Of a DNA stretch of 64,000 nt, positions 34,307 to 43,842 are shown in pieces. A model generated the notes under the pieces. It worked only from the letters and a program-made list of their open reading frames with translations, was not told the DNA's origin and searched no databases. Source of the stretch: Bradyrhizobiaceae bacterium Ga0074131 (GTDB taxonomy: Bacteria; Pseudomonadota; Alphaproteobacteria; Rhizobiales; Xanthobacteraceae); assembly GCA_001464035.1 (NCBI GenBank), contig LNEC01000007.1, forward strand, positions 1-64,000, read 5' to 3'. The position numbers and the translations under genes were made by a program. How positions within the stretch are numbered: the stretch's first letter is position 1; each line of letters begins with the position of its first letter.

Positions 34307-35400
34307 ATCGATCTCTCGCATAGCCATGAATCGAGTTTCGGCCACAGCCGCTTGATGGCGTTGGCGCCGGCGACGACGCTGACATGGCCGCCCTTCAGGA
34401 TCACTTCTTCCTTGTCGGTCGAGCCGACCTTCGTGATCAAATGCCTGGCAGCGTCATAGGGCACGATGTGATCGTGCTCGGCCACCGCGTGCAGGATCGG
34501 TATCTTGATCCTTGAAATATCCGCCGCGCGTCCGCCGACGGACATGGTGCCGTTGAACAGCTTGTTGTCCCACATCAGGTCCTTGGTGATGGCGCGGAAA
34601 TACTCGCCGGCCAGCGGCAAGGTGTCCGTGCCCCAGCGATCCATCATCCGGTAGGCTTTGACGTATTCGTCGTTCCAGATGTTTTCCCACAGTTGCACCT
34701 GGCTGGCGGCGCGCGACGCCGGCCGCAGCATCTCGAACGATGACAGGATCATCTCCGGCGGCACGTTGCCGATACTGTCCACCAGCCGGTCGACGTCGAA
34801 ATAGCGGCGGTCCGAAAAATTCGAGAACAGCTTCATCTCGCGGAAATCGATCGGCGTGGTGAAACAGATCAGGTTTTTCATCGGCCCGTCGTTGAAGATC
34901 GAACCATACAGCAGCGACAGCACGCCGCCGAAGCAATAGCCGATCACGGTGACGTCGGTTTCGCCGGAATCCAGTTGCACGCGGCGGACGCAATCCGGGA
35001 TGAAGTCGAGGACGTAGTCCTCCATCCGCAGGCTTTTCTCTTCCGGCTTCGGCGCGCTCCAGTCCAGCATGTAGACGTCGTACCCGCGCTTGAGCAGAAA
35101 TTCGATGAAGCTCTGGCCCGGCACCATGTCGAGGATATAGCCGCGATTGGTGGTCGCCATCACGATCAGGATCGGCACCCGGTAGATCTCGTCCGCGACC
35201 GGCCGGTAGTGATAGAGGTTCATGGTGCCGCGCGCCGCCAGGATGTCCTTCGGCGTCGACCCCAGCGACGGGCCGGATGAAGCGATATACTCGACCCCCT
35301 TGATGCTGCGCTGGATCGCGCGCTGCACCTCGGACTGGATCCGGTCCGGGATCAAAGCCAGATCGAGGCCCGCGACATTGAGGCCGGCACTGGCGTTCAT
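34303..35400 (-). CDS. phaC: Class III poly(R)-hydroxyalkanoate synthase subunit PhaC
   Basis: 365 residues, the length of class III synthases rather than the about 600 of class I. The lipase-like box is GYCFGG with nucleophile C156; Asp in AVAEHDHIVP (D310) and His in LKGGHVSVV (H339) complete the triad. It polymerises (R)-3-hydroxyacyl-CoA into polyester. Its ATG overlaps the stop of the PhaE-like gene and its stop overlaps the GNAT start, both as ATGA. Confidence 0.92.
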   Translation of the reverse strand: MNASAGLNVAGLDLALIPDRIQSEVQRAIQRSIKGVEYIASSGPSLGSTPKDILAARGTMNLYHYRPVADEIYRVPILIVMATTNRGYILDMVPGQSFIEFLLKRGYDVYMLDWSAPKPEEKSLRMEDYVLDFIPDCVRRVQLDSGETDVTVIGYCFGGVLSLLYGSIFNDGPMKNLICFTTPIDFREMKLFSNFSDRRYFDVDRLVDSIGNVPPEMILSSFEMLRPASRAASQVQLWENIWNDEYVKAYRMMDRWGTDTLPLAGEYFRAITKDLMWDNKLFNGTMSVGGRAADISRIKIPILHAVAEHDHIVPYDAARHLITKVGSTDKEEVILKGGHVSVVAGANAIKRLWPKLDSWLCERSI

Positions 35401-35783
35401 TTTGGCTCTCCGGCGGCCGACGGCGGCCGTTTGGTGCGCGGCGGCTTTGGGGCGCCGGCATAGCCGCCTGCGGACGCGGCGGCATTGCTGTTCATCGCGT
35501 TCAGCATCGCCTTGATCTCGTTCAACTGGCCTTCGATCGACTGCAGCCGCTCGGCCATCGAGACCATCTGCGCCCGGCTCGGCAGGTTCATGCCGACGAG
35601 ATATTTCTCCATGAGATCACCGAGCTGCTTCTGCGCGCCCGCAGTCACCCCGCCGACCTGATTGACAGCCTTGGAAAATTCCGGCGACGCCATGGCCTGA
35701 TTGGCGAAGGAGTTGAACCCCTTCTCCATCTCGCCGATCATGTTCTGCCACATCGCGACCGGATCGTTGGCCTTGTCTGCCAT
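35397..35783 (-). CDS. Short PhaE-like PHA synthase accessory protein
   Basis: 128 residues. The segment LPSRAQMVSMAERLQSIEGQ followed by a coiled-coil heptad run resembles the conserved C-terminal part of PhaE, the partner of class III PhaC. The N-terminal helix (DPVAMWQNMIGEMEKGF) and the basic Pro/Lys/Arg tail are also seen. Typical PhaE is about 350 residues, so this is a minimal version. GGAGGG precedes ATG 35783. Its stop overlaps phaC. Confidence 0.75.
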   Translation of the reverse strand: MADKANDPVAMWQNMIGEMEKGFNSFANQAMASPEFSKAVNQVGGVTAGAQKQLGDLMEKYLVGMNLPSRAQMVSMAERLQSIEGQLNEIKAMLNAMNSNAAASAGGYAGAPKPPRTKRPPSAAGEPK

Positions 35784-36019
35784 AGGCGCCCTCCAGCGTG
35801 TTCACGAAGCCAGACATCTTGCGCGTATTCTGGTCGCAAAAACCGGCATCCACTCTTGCGCCAGCGTCCCGCCTGTTTCGGCTCATACCACACTGTTGCG
35901 CGGGGACGGTCAACATCGCGGGCGTCGATTTGTCAGCTTCCCTGCTGCACGGGAGCCTTCTGCAGCGCGAAAAACCGTGCCATAGAGTCCCTGCCTGCTT
36001 GCCATCGAGGAGCCCATCC

Positions 36020-36940
36020 GTGAATTCGCCACTCCATCAGCCGCCGCAGATCGCGCGGGCCAACGGCATCGACATCTGTTACGAAGTCTTCGGTGACGCC
36101 GGCGCGGAGCCGATGCTGATGATCATGGGGCTCGGGGCCCAGATGATCCTGTGGGACGACGAATTCTGCCGCGAGCTGGCAAACCGCGGATTTCGCGTCA
36201 TCCGCTTCGATAACCGCGACATCGGCAAATCCGGCAGGATGAGCGGCGGCAAGCGCCTGACGCTGCTGGAACTGCTCAAGCTGCGGTTCCTGAAAATCCC
36301 GGTTGCTGCACCCTACAGGCTCCGCGACATGGCCGAAGACACCACCGGGCTGATGGACGCCCTCGGCATCAAGTCGGCCCACATCGTCGGCGCCTCCATG
36401 GGCGGCATGATCGCTCAGGAAATCGCGATCTCGTTTCCGCAGCGGGTGCGCTCACTGACCTCGATCATGTCGACGACAGGCAATCCGAAGGTGCCGCCGC
36501 CGACCCGCGAGGCAGCGGCGATGCTGATGGCACCGCCCCCGACCACCAGGGAAGAATATCTCAAGCGCTTCGCGCAGACCTGGAAGGTATTGCGCGTCGG
36601 CAGCTTTCCGCTCGACGAAGCCAAGGACCTCGAACGCGCCGAGCGCACCTTCGAGCGCGGCCTCAATCCCAACGGCGTCGGCCGCCAGCTCCGCGCCATT
36701 CTGGCCTCGGGCAGCCGCAAGGCTCGGCTGCACGCGGTGAAGGCGCCGACGCTGGTCATTCACGGCACCGTCGATCCGCTGGTGCGTCCCGAGGGCGGCA
36801 AGGACACCGCGGCCTCGATTCCGGGCGCCAAGCTGTTGATGATCGAGGGCATGGGCCACGCGATACCGATCCCGATGTGGCCGCAGATCATCGACGCGAT
36901 CGCCAAGCATGCCCATGGGGCGGTCGCCAAGGCGGCGTAA
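36020..36940 (+). CDS. Alpha/beta hydrolase
   Basis: 306-residue hydrolase. IMGLGAQM is the oxyanion region, FDNRDIGKSGR follows, VGASMGGMIAQ holds nucleophile S126, IHGTVDPLV the Asp and EGMGHAIP the His. The sequence type resembles acyl-ester and aclacinomycin methylesterase-like hydrolases. GTG 36020 has GAGGAG upstream. It is divergent from the PhaE-like gene and convergent with the P450-reductase gene. Confidence 0.88.
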   Translation: MNSPLHQPPQIARANGIDICYEVFGDAGAEPMLMIMGLGAQMILWDDEFCRELANRGFRVIRFDNRDIGKSGRMSGGKRLTLLELLKLRFLKIPVAAPYRLRDMAEDTTGLMDALGIKSAHIVGASMGGMIAQEIAISFPQRVRSLTSIMSTTGNPKVPPPTREAAAMLMAPPPTTREEYLKRFAQTWKVLRVGSFPLDEAKDLERAERTFERGLNPNGVGRQLRAILASGSRKARLHAVKAPTLVIHGTVDPLVRPEGGKDTAASIPGAKLLMIEGMGHAIPIPMWPQIIDAIAKHAHGAVAKAA

Positions 36941-36990
36941 CCAGCATCCCCGCGTGACACGCTCCCGACGGCTGTATGCGCGGCGAAATC

Positions 36991-39900
36991 CTATCCTCCC
37001 GCCCAGACATCCAGCACGTAGCGGTTCTTGGTGCCCATCTCGTCGATCCAGCGCAGCCCCGCCTCCGCATCGGCACCCTTGCGTTCCCGATAGATCGCAA
37101 CCAGTGCCGCCTTGACGTCCGGCTCCATCTTGCCGCCATCGCCGCAGACGTAGACGATCGCGCCCTGTTCGATCAGGCCCCAGATCCGGTCTTTCTGCGC
37201 CGCCACCAGATGCTGCACATAGGTCTTCGGACCTTCGGCGCGCGAAAACGCGGTGTGTAGTTCGGCGATGCCGGCGGCCGCGCACGCCTTCAGTTCGTCG
37301 GCGTAGAGAAAGTCCTGGTCGGGATGCCGGCAGCCGAAGAACAGCATGGCGGGACCGAGGCTGGCGCCCCGGGCCTTGCGCGCCTCGCGCTCCTGCAGGA
37401 AGCCGCGGAACGGCGCCAAGCCGGTGCCGGGTCCGATCATGATGATGGGCACGGACGCGTCGTCGGGCAGCCGGAAGCCGGCCTTGGTCTCGCGCACCGT
37501 GGCGTGGATGGTCTCGCCGGCGCGGCGGCTGGCGAGATAGTTCGAACAGATGCCCCTGTAGACGCCGCGCCCCGAACTCGCGGGGCCTTCCACCACCGCG
37601 ACGGTGACGCTGCAGCGCGACGGATCGACCGACGGCGACGACGAGATCGAATAATAGCGCGGGGCCAGCAGCGACAGCATTTCGAGATAGGCATGGAACG
37701 GCAATTCGCAGGCCGGATGTTCCTCCAGCAGGTCAAATACCGATTTGCGCCTGGTCAGGATCTCCGCGCGGTAGCGCTCGGTGGCTGCTTCGTCGTCGCC
37801 GACATAGGCCAGCAGCTTCGGCTTGGTCACCGGGCAGCGCGTGTGTTCCGACATGATCTGGAGCTGCTTGCGGGTCGCGACCTGCTGCAGCTCGACGAAT
37901 TCGGAGAGCAGGCGCCCGACCGACACCACGTCGCCGACCGGCAATTGCGCGCGGCGGCCTTCCGCCACCTGCAGGCGGATTTGATCCCCGGGGAGGAATC
38001 CGAAGCGGCGCGCGACCGAATCCACCAGCGCCGGATCGTTGCGCGGCACCACGCTGAGATGATCGCCGACCCGGTAGGCAACACCGGCCGGCAATTCCAC
38101 CTCGATATGCCGGGTCGACCGATCCGAGGCGTGAGCGCCGGCCCTGTTCTGCAACTCGGTGTTGGCAAGCACCTTCATCGCCGCGACGCCGCCGAGCGCC
38201 ACGATCGCATTGACCGCCGATGGCGCCACCGGCTCGATCCGGTACAGCGGCTCGTCGTCGGCGCTGCGGCTGAAGCTCGAATCGACGCCGAACTCCTTCA
38301 TCGCCAGCGGTGCCGCCTTGGCGAACCAGCTTTCGAACTGGCCGTCGAGGTCGCTGCGGGCATCGCCCTCGCCGCGCATGTACACGGCGCGCGCGCCGTG
38401 GGCCGCCAGTTGCTCGTCGATCAACCGCGGGATCGACTGATAGGTCGCAGCCCAGTCGCTGTTGCCGCAGCCGAACACGGCATAGCGCACCTTGGCGAAG
38501 GCATCCTTCCGCAAGTCGCCGCCGAGCCATTTGACGAAGTGCGTGGCGTTGTCGGGTGCGGCGCCATTGTAGGAGGCGCAGAAGATCAGCACCCCGCCCT
38601 GCTCCGGCAGCTTGCCGACGAAATCATCGAGCGGCGCGAGTTTGGTGGCAAAGCCGTTGACCTCGGCGAGATCGGCGACGCGGATCGCCAACTCCTCGGC
38701 GGTTCCGAGGTTCGATCCGTACAGCACCAACAGCGGCGTGTTGTGGCCCGGACGCGTGCGAGCCCGTGGCGCTGCTCCCGTGGATAGCGCCGCCGTGGTC
38801 GTGGCGCGGCCGGCGAAGGCGCCGCGCTCCTTGTCGGTGCGCGGCCGCACCTTGATCTTGAATCCGTCCGGCTTGATGGTCAGCGTTTCCTTCAGCACCA
38901 TCTGGTAGCGGTTGACGTCAATCAGCTTGAAGCGCTGCAGGATCATGCCGATCGCCAGCGCCGCCTCATGCATGGCAAAGCCGCGGCCGATGCAGGCGCG
39001 CTGGCCGTTACCGAACGGCTTCCAGGCGTTGACGGGACGCGCCGCCTCGGCCTCGCGGCTGAAATTCTCCGGATCAAACGCGTCGGGATTGGGTCCCCAC
39101 ACGCTGGGATCCCGGTGCAGCGCCATCACCAGCACGGTGATAAACGTGTTTTTCCTGAGCTGGTATTTGCCGCCGATGGTTTCGTCCTTCAGCGGTGAGA
39201 TGCCATAGGCCGGCGCCGGCGGCCACAACCGCAAGGCCTCCTTGAGAATCTGGGTGATGTAGGTGAGCTGGGTGACCTGCTGGTAGGTCGGCCGTGCATC
39301 GGTATCGGGGCCGAGCACCCGATCGACCTCCTCATAGGCCTTCTTGAGCACCTCGGGATGCTTCAGCAGCGCATAGATCGTGCAGGACAACAGGCCGCTG
39401 GTGGTCTCGTGGCCCGCGATCAGGAAGGTATTGATCTGGTAGCGGATGTTGACGTCGTCGAGCTGCTCGCCGGTGGCGCGGTCCACGCCCGTCATCATGG
39501 CGCCGAGCATGTCCTTCTTGGTCTCGGCGGCCGCGACATTCTTGCGGCGCTCGGCAACGATCTCGTCGACCATCCTGTTCATGAAGGCGACGTCGGCGGC
39601 GAGATCGCGGCGCCGCTTCTGCAGCCACAGATTCTCCAGCGGAATGCCGCGGGTCATCATGATGGTCTCGAGCGAGCGCACCAGCGATTCCACGAAGGGG
39701 TGGTAGTCGCGCCGGTAGAACGAATTGAACCGGTAGTCGAAGCCGCACAGGCCGATGGTGTCTAGCGTCAGCGCCGTCATGTCGTGAACGACGTCGATCT
39801 CCTCGTCGCCGTTCAGCCGCTCCCACTTCTTCACCAGCTGTTCGGCGATGTCGACCATGCTCGGGTGGTAGGACTGCATGGCGCGGTTGCCGAACGGCGT

Positions 39901-40227
39901 CAGCAGGATGTTGTGCGCCTTGCTCCAGTTCGGCTCCGTGGTGTCGGCCGTGAACAGGCCGTCGCCGCCCACGGCGCGCACCCGGCGCAGCGCGCCGCGA
40001 ACCGCCTTGTCGAAGCGTTTTTCGTCGCTGAGTTCGTCGATCAGGTCGTGACCGGCAACGATGACCAGCGGCGCGCCCATCATGTCGAGCCAGAAGATCG
40101 GCCCGAGCTCCCGGGCCAGCCGCACCAGATGCTGCACCGGCGCATTGGCGTCCAGCGACAGCATGTTGCCGACCACCGGCTTCTTCGGCGGATGCGGGAT
40201 CGGGCTCAGTTTATTGATCGACGCCAT
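36991..40227 (-). CDS. Bifunctional cytochrome P450 / NADPH-P450 reductase (CYP102, P450-BM3 type)
   Basis: 1078-residue self-sufficient monooxygenase. Haem domain: GGDGLFTADTTEPNW around residue 88 (the BM3 Phe87 region), I-helix AGHETTSG (271-278), EALR (330-333) and FGNGQRACIG with ligand C412. After a Pro/Ala/Thr-rich linker comes the FMN flavodoxin domain (LVLYGSNLGTAEELA, about 501-515), then the FAD domain (PRYYSISSSP) and NADPH site (IGPGTGLAPFRGF), ending in RYVLDVWAGG. The class hydroxylates or epoxidises fatty acids. The neighbours, an epoxide hydrolase and a wax ester synthase, fit a lipid oxidation role. Confidence 0.96.
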   Translation of the reverse strand: MASINKLSPIPHPPKKPVVGNMLSLDANAPVQHLVRLARELGPIFWLDMMGAPLVIVAGHDLIDELSDEKRFDKAVRGALRRVRAVGGDGLFTADTTEPNWSKAHNILLTPFGNRAMQSYHPSMVDIAEQLVKKWERLNGDEEIDVVHDMTALTLDTIGLCGFDYRFNSFYRRDYHPFVESLVRSLETIMMTRGIPLENLWLQKRRRDLAADVAFMNRMVDEIVAERRKNVAAAETKKDMLGAMMTGVDRATGEQLDDVNIRYQINTFLIAGHETTSGLLSCTIYALLKHPEVLKKAYEEVDRVLGPDTDARPTYQQVTQLTYITQILKEALRLWPPAPAYGISPLKDETIGGKYQLRKNTFITVLVMALHRDPSVWGPNPDAFDPENFSREAEAARPVNAWKPFGNGQRACIGRGFAMHEAALAIGMILQRFKLIDVNRYQMVLKETLTIKPDGFKIKVRPRTDKERGAFAGRATTTAALSTGAAPRARTRPGHNTPLLVLYGSNLGTAEELAIRVADLAEVNGFATKLAPLDDFVGKLPEQGGVLIFCASYNGAAPDNATHFVKWLGGDLRKDAFAKVRYAVFGCGNSDWAATYQSIPRLIDEQLAAHGARAVYMRGEGDARSDLDGQFESWFAKAAPLAMKEFGVDSSFSRSADDEPLYRIEPVAPSAVNAIVALGGVAAMKVLANTELQNRAGAHASDRSTRHIEVELPAGVAYRVGDHLSVVPRNDPALVDSVARRFGFLPGDQIRLQVAEGRRAQLPVGDVVSVGRLLSEFVELQQVATRKQLQIMSEHTRCPVTKPKLLAYVGDDEAATERYRAEILTRRKSVFDLLEEHPACELPFHAYLEMLSLLAPRYYSISSSPSVDPSRCSVTVAVVEGPASSGRGVYRGICSNYLASRRAGETIHATVRETKAGFRLPDDASVPIIMIGPGTGLAPFRGFLQEREARKARGASLGPAMLFFGCRHPDQDFLYADELKACAAAGIAELHTAFSRAEGPKTYVQHLVAAQKDRIWGLIEQGAIVYVCGDGGKMEPDVKAALVAIYRERKGADAEAGLRWIDEMGTKNRYVLDVWAGG

Positions 40228-40259
40228 CGCGAGATTGTCCCCTGCTAATTTCGTCCGAT

Positions 40260-40376
40260 GACCTCATCCTGAGGAGCCGCGCGTCTTCCGCGCGGCGTCT
40301 CGAAGGATGGGCCGATTGTCCCCTCTGTCGCATCCTTCGAGGCTCGCCGAAGAGGCTCGCACCTCAGGATGAGGTC
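40260..40376. repeat. Palindromic repeat family A, second intact copy
   Basis: GACCTCATCCTGAGG (40260-40274) and CCTCAGGATGAGGTC (40362-40376) are perfect 15-bp inverses. GCGTCTCGAAGGATGGG and GCATCCTTCGAGGC form the inner pair. It lies between the epoxide hydrolase stop and the P450-reductase start. Confidence 0.88.
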
Positions 40377-40398
40377 ACGGGTGTTTCTCAATATATCC

Positions 40399-41391
40399 CT
40401 ACCCAAACCGCTTCCGGCGCCATTCGATCAGCTTGGCGCTGACCTCCTCCGGCTTCTCCTGCTGCGTCCAGTGGCCGCTGTCGCGAACCAGATATTTCTC
40501 CAGATCGGGGATGATCTTCTCCATGCCGTCGGCCGCGGACGGCGGCAGCACGTGGTCGTTCTCGGCCATGATCATCAGCGACGGCACCCGCACGGTGTGG
40601 TCGATATCGGCCGAGCGCTGCCAGTTGCGCGACATGTTGCGGTACCAGTTGATGCCGCCGGTGAAGCCGGATTCTGTAAATGTGTCGACAAAGACTTTTT
40701 TCTCTTCCGGCGAAAGGATCGGCGTCCGCGGGTCGTGCTTGGCGTCGTAGGCCGCAATCATCTGCGGGAAGGCCAGATTGAGCCGCGGCGAGGCGCCGAC
40801 GCCGGCGACTACCTGTTCCGCCGGCGCGTTACCGCGCGGCACCGGCTTGCGCATGAAGGCGTCGAAGGTCTGCTCGACCCGGCTGCCGAAGATCCTGTCA
40901 GGCTCGCGCGCGGGGTCCTGGAACTGGACGATATACATGTGCTCGCCGAAACGCTTGCGCAAGAGTTCGATCGGGTCGGCCGGCGCCCGGTCGGTGTGCG
41001 GCGTATTGATTCCGACCACGCCGGCGACGCGGTCGATGTGCCGCAGCGGCATCTGCCAGACGATGAAGCCGCCCCAGTCGTGGCCGACGAAGATCGCCTT
41101 GTCGATCTTGAGGTGATCGAGCAGGCCGACCAGATCGCCGGTCAGGTGCTCGATGTCGTAGGATTCGACCGGCTCAGGCCGGTCGGTCGCGCCGTAGCCG
41201 CGCTGATCGGGCGCGATCACGCGAATCCCGGCCTCGCTCAGCGCCTTGATCTGGTGGCGCCACGAAAACGCGATCTCCGGCCAGCCGTGGCAGAGAATGA
41301 CCGGCGGCCTGTCGGTTTTCGGGCCGGCTTCGTAATAGCCCATCCGAATGCCGTTCGTCTGGGCGAATTGCAGCGGCGGCATCTCGATCAT
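40399..41391 (-). CDS. Epoxide hydrolase (alpha/beta hydrolase fold)
   Basis: 330 residues. HGWP (35-38) is the oxyanion motif, VGHDWGG holds nucleophile D105, INWYRNMSRNW carries a lid tyrosine that polarises the epoxide, and DSGHWTQQEKPEE holds the catalytic His. It converts an epoxide to a diol. It lies downstream of the wax ester synthase gene (28 bp) and directly upstream of the P450-reductase gene in the same direction, so it may open epoxides made by that enzyme. Confidence 0.92.
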   Translation of the reverse strand: MIEMPPLQFAQTNGIRMGYYEAGPKTDRPPVILCHGWPEIAFSWRHQIKALSEAGIRVIAPDQRGYGATDRPEPVESYDIEHLTGDLVGLLDHLKIDKAIFVGHDWGGFIVWQMPLRHIDRVAGVVGINTPHTDRAPADPIELLRKRFGEHMYIVQFQDPAREPDRIFGSRVEQTFDAFMRKPVPRGNAPAEQVVAGVGASPRLNLAFPQMIAAYDAKHDPRTPILSPEEKKVFVDTFTESGFTGGINWYRNMSRNWQRSADIDHTVRVPSLMIMAENDHVLPPSAADGMEKIIPDLEKYLVRDSGHWTQQEKPEEVSAKLIEWRRKRFG

Positions 41392-41419
41392 GACTGTGTC
41401 CCACTCTGACTGGTCTCGA

Positions 41420-42967
41420 CTAACTCGCTGCGCTCTTGAGGTCGGCCGGCGGCGCGAAGGCGGCCTCGAGGGCGGTGAATTCGGCCGGCAGCATGTCGCA
41501 CAGAATCTGGACGTGGGGAATGATGTTGGCGCCGGCAATGAAGCCGAAATCGAGCTGGTCACGGTAGCTCTGCACGGTGATGTTGAGCGCCAGCCCATGG
41601 GTCGAGATCGACACCGGGAAGATGTGCAGCAATTCCGCCCCCGCCGCATACAGCGTCTGCCGCGGCCCGGGCACGTTGGACACCGTGATGTTGGCCGCCG
41701 GTGGCAGCACGTCCGACAGGTTGGAGCGGCTGTACAGCAGCGCCAGGATCTGGACCAGGATCGGCGCGCCGAGCATCGAGATGTTCGACACCTGCGGCAT
41801 CAGCGCGCGCAGCGGATGCGACATCTCCTTCGACTTGGTGGATTGCGCGATGATCGCCTCCAGCCGTGCCTTGGGATCCTCGATGTTGGTGGCGATCGAG
41901 CAGATCATCCCGAACACCTGATTGTTGGCGTCGGTGTTGCCCTCTTCGCGCAGCGAGATCGGCACCGCGGCCGTCATCGACTTGGTCGGCAGCGCGCCCT
42001 GCTCCAGCAGATAGCGCCGCACCACGCCGGATGACAGCGCCAGCACGACGTCGTTGAGCTTGCCGCCGGATTGCTTGGCCAGCGCCTTCGCCCGGGTCAG
42101 CGAGATCGAGACGCCGGCGAAGCTGCGCTCCGACGAGATCGCCTTGTTCAGGATGCTTGAGGGCGACACCATGCTGGCCATGCTGTCGCGCGACTTCGGA
42201 TCGGAAATCTTGCCGACCACGTCGGAGACGCTTTTCATCATGGCGGGAATGCTGCCGGCGAATTTCACCGCGCTCTCGATCTGGAACATGGCGTTGTCGA
42301 ACAGGATCGATCCGAGATCGCTTTTTCCTGAGCGCGGCAGGTCGATGCTCTTCGGCGCCGCAGAGGCGTCGAACGGCTGGCGCCAGAGCGCCTGGTAGGA
42401 ATCGATCAGATTGGCGGCGATGTCGCGCGGCTCCTGGCCGACCTTGGCCCGCGCCGTCGGCGGATCGATTTTCCGCGGGATCGGCGTCACGTCGTAAATC
42501 ATGTTGGTCAGCGCCGCCCCTGCGCCGCCGTCGATACAGGCGTGATGCATCTTGGAATAGAGCCCGATTTCGTTGTCCTTCATGCCCTCGAAGACGTAGA
42601 ATTCCCAGAGCGGACGGGCGCGGTTGAGCAGCTTGGCATGGATCCAGCCGACGAGACGCTCCAGCGTGGCGCGGTCGTGCGGCGCCGGCAGGCTGCCGCG
42701 AAAGATATGGCGGTCGATATCGAACTGGTCGTCCTCCACCCAGGACGGATGATCGATGTCGAGCGGCGCTTTCTCCAGGCGGGCTTTCAGGATCGGCGCG
42801 ACATGCAGCCGCGAGGCGATCATCGCCTTGAAGTCCTCGAAGAAGTCGCCCTTGTAGTCCTGGGGCAGCCGGAAGATCGCCATGCTCCCGACATGCATCG
42901 GCATCTCAGGCGTTTCCAGGTACAGAAACGACGCGTCCATTGAGGACAGCTTTTTGGCGTCACTCAT
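41420..42967 (-). CDS. Wax ester synthase / diacylglycerol acyltransferase (WS/DGAT)
   Basis: 515-residue O-acyltransferase that esterifies acyl-CoA to a long alcohol or diacylglycerol for neutral lipid storage. MDASFLYLETPEMPMHVG begins the protein; the catalytic motif HHACIDG (H141, H142, D146, G147) is intact, and TVSNVPGPRQ is the usual C-terminal motif. GGGAGGAAAAC precedes the start. The same-direction neighbours are the epoxide hydrolase downstream and the second esterase upstream. Confidence 0.94.
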   Translation of the reverse strand: MSDAKKLSSMDASFLYLETPEMPMHVGSMAIFRLPQDYKGDFFEDFKAMIASRLHVAPILKARLEKAPLDIDHPSWVEDDQFDIDRHIFRGSLPAPHDRATLERLVGWIHAKLLNRARPLWEFYVFEGMKDNEIGLYSKMHHACIDGGAGAALTNMIYDVTPIPRKIDPPTARAKVGQEPRDIAANLIDSYQALWRQPFDASAAPKSIDLPRSGKSDLGSILFDNAMFQIESAVKFAGSIPAMMKSVSDVVGKISDPKSRDSMASMVSPSSILNKAISSERSFAGVSISLTRAKALAKQSGGKLNDVVLALSSGVVRRYLLEQGALPTKSMTAAVPISLREEGNTDANNQVFGMICSIATNIEDPKARLEAIIAQSTKSKEMSHPLRALMPQVSNISMLGAPILVQILALLYSRSNLSDVLPPAANITVSNVPGPRQTLYAAGAELLHIFPVSISTHGLALNITVQSYRDQLDFGFIAGANIIPHVQILCDMLPAEFTALEAAFAPPADLKSAAS

Positions 42968-43043
42968 GTTTTCCTCCCGTGGATCATGCGGCGCCTTGCT
43001 GGCGCTTCTTTCCGTTCAGGCGGCCCTGTTGCCGGGACACTGG

Positions 43044-43841
43044 TCAGGATTGTGCATTTTCCGGAGGCGCATATGCAATGGCAAACGGCCCCGATCGGTC
43101 AAATTGCCGAAATTCGCCCTCGGGCTGGGCCAGGCGATCGGCGACCGCCCACAAGGCGGCCGGATTGACTCCGAGCCCGATGTGGCTGGCGAAGTGGATC
43201 TCGATGTTCTCGGCGGTATCGGAGGGGCGCAGCAGGCAGGTGCGCCAGTTCACGACGCCGTCGGTGCGCGAATAGATCGAACTGGTCGGTACCGGCAGAT
43301 CGCCTGCTATCGCCGCCCGAAGCTCCGGATTGTCGTCCGCGCCTTCGCCCGACAGCGCCTCATAGAGCCGCGTCGCGTTGGTCGCCCTGACGTCGTTAGC
43401 GAAGGGACTTCCGAGTGTCGCGACGTAACGCACCATGTCAGGCGCCTGCAGCGCCAGATCGCGCGCATAGACGCCGCCCAGGCTCCACCCGACGATGCTG
43501 ACCTTGCGGCCGGTGGCGGCATGGATCCCGGTCAACCGGTCGCGCAGCGCGGCCCGCATCCGCGACACGCCGCCGGTGTTGCGGCCCATCCTCCAGGCGT
43601 GGGCGTCGTAGCCGAGCTCCCTGAGATATCGGCGCATCGGCGCCATCGACAGATCGCTGGCGAGGAAACCCGGGAGCATCAGCACCGGATGGCCATCGCC
43701 CCTTGGCGCCCGCATCAACAGCGGCGACAGCAGCAGGCTGGCGTTGAACTCGAATAATGCCCTCGCCTCGGCCAGCAGCAGGCCGAGACCGGGCGGGCGA
43801 AGCCGGCCCGGTGGGGGTGCATCGCTGCGGACGATCGGCAC
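43044..43841 (-). CDS. Alpha/beta hydrolase (lipase/esterase-like), paralogue 2
   Basis: 265-residue hydrolase with RAPRGDGHPVLMLPG, VGWSLGGVYAR (S120), VATLGSPFA and a C-terminal ALWAVADRLAQPEG, the same sequence of motifs as the protein at 30544-31314. The His is probably in FASHIGLGVNP. The GTG start lies one base after the stop of the DUF6489 gene. No signal peptide. Likely acts on storage lipid or on products of the adjacent WS/DGAT; inference. Confidence 0.85.
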   Translation of the reverse strand: MPIVRSDAPPPGRLRPPGLGLLLAEARALFEFNASLLLSPLLMRAPRGDGHPVLMLPGFLASDLSMAPMRRYLRELGYDAHAWRMGRNTGGVSRMRAALRDRLTGIHAATGRKVSIVGWSLGGVYARDLALQAPDMVRYVATLGSPFANDVRATNATRLYEALSGEGADDNPELRAAIAGDLPVPTSSIYSRTDGVVNWRTCLLRPSDTAENIEIHFASHIGLGVNPAALWAVADRLAQPEGEFRQFDRSGPFAIAYAPPENAQS

Positions 43842-43842
43842 G

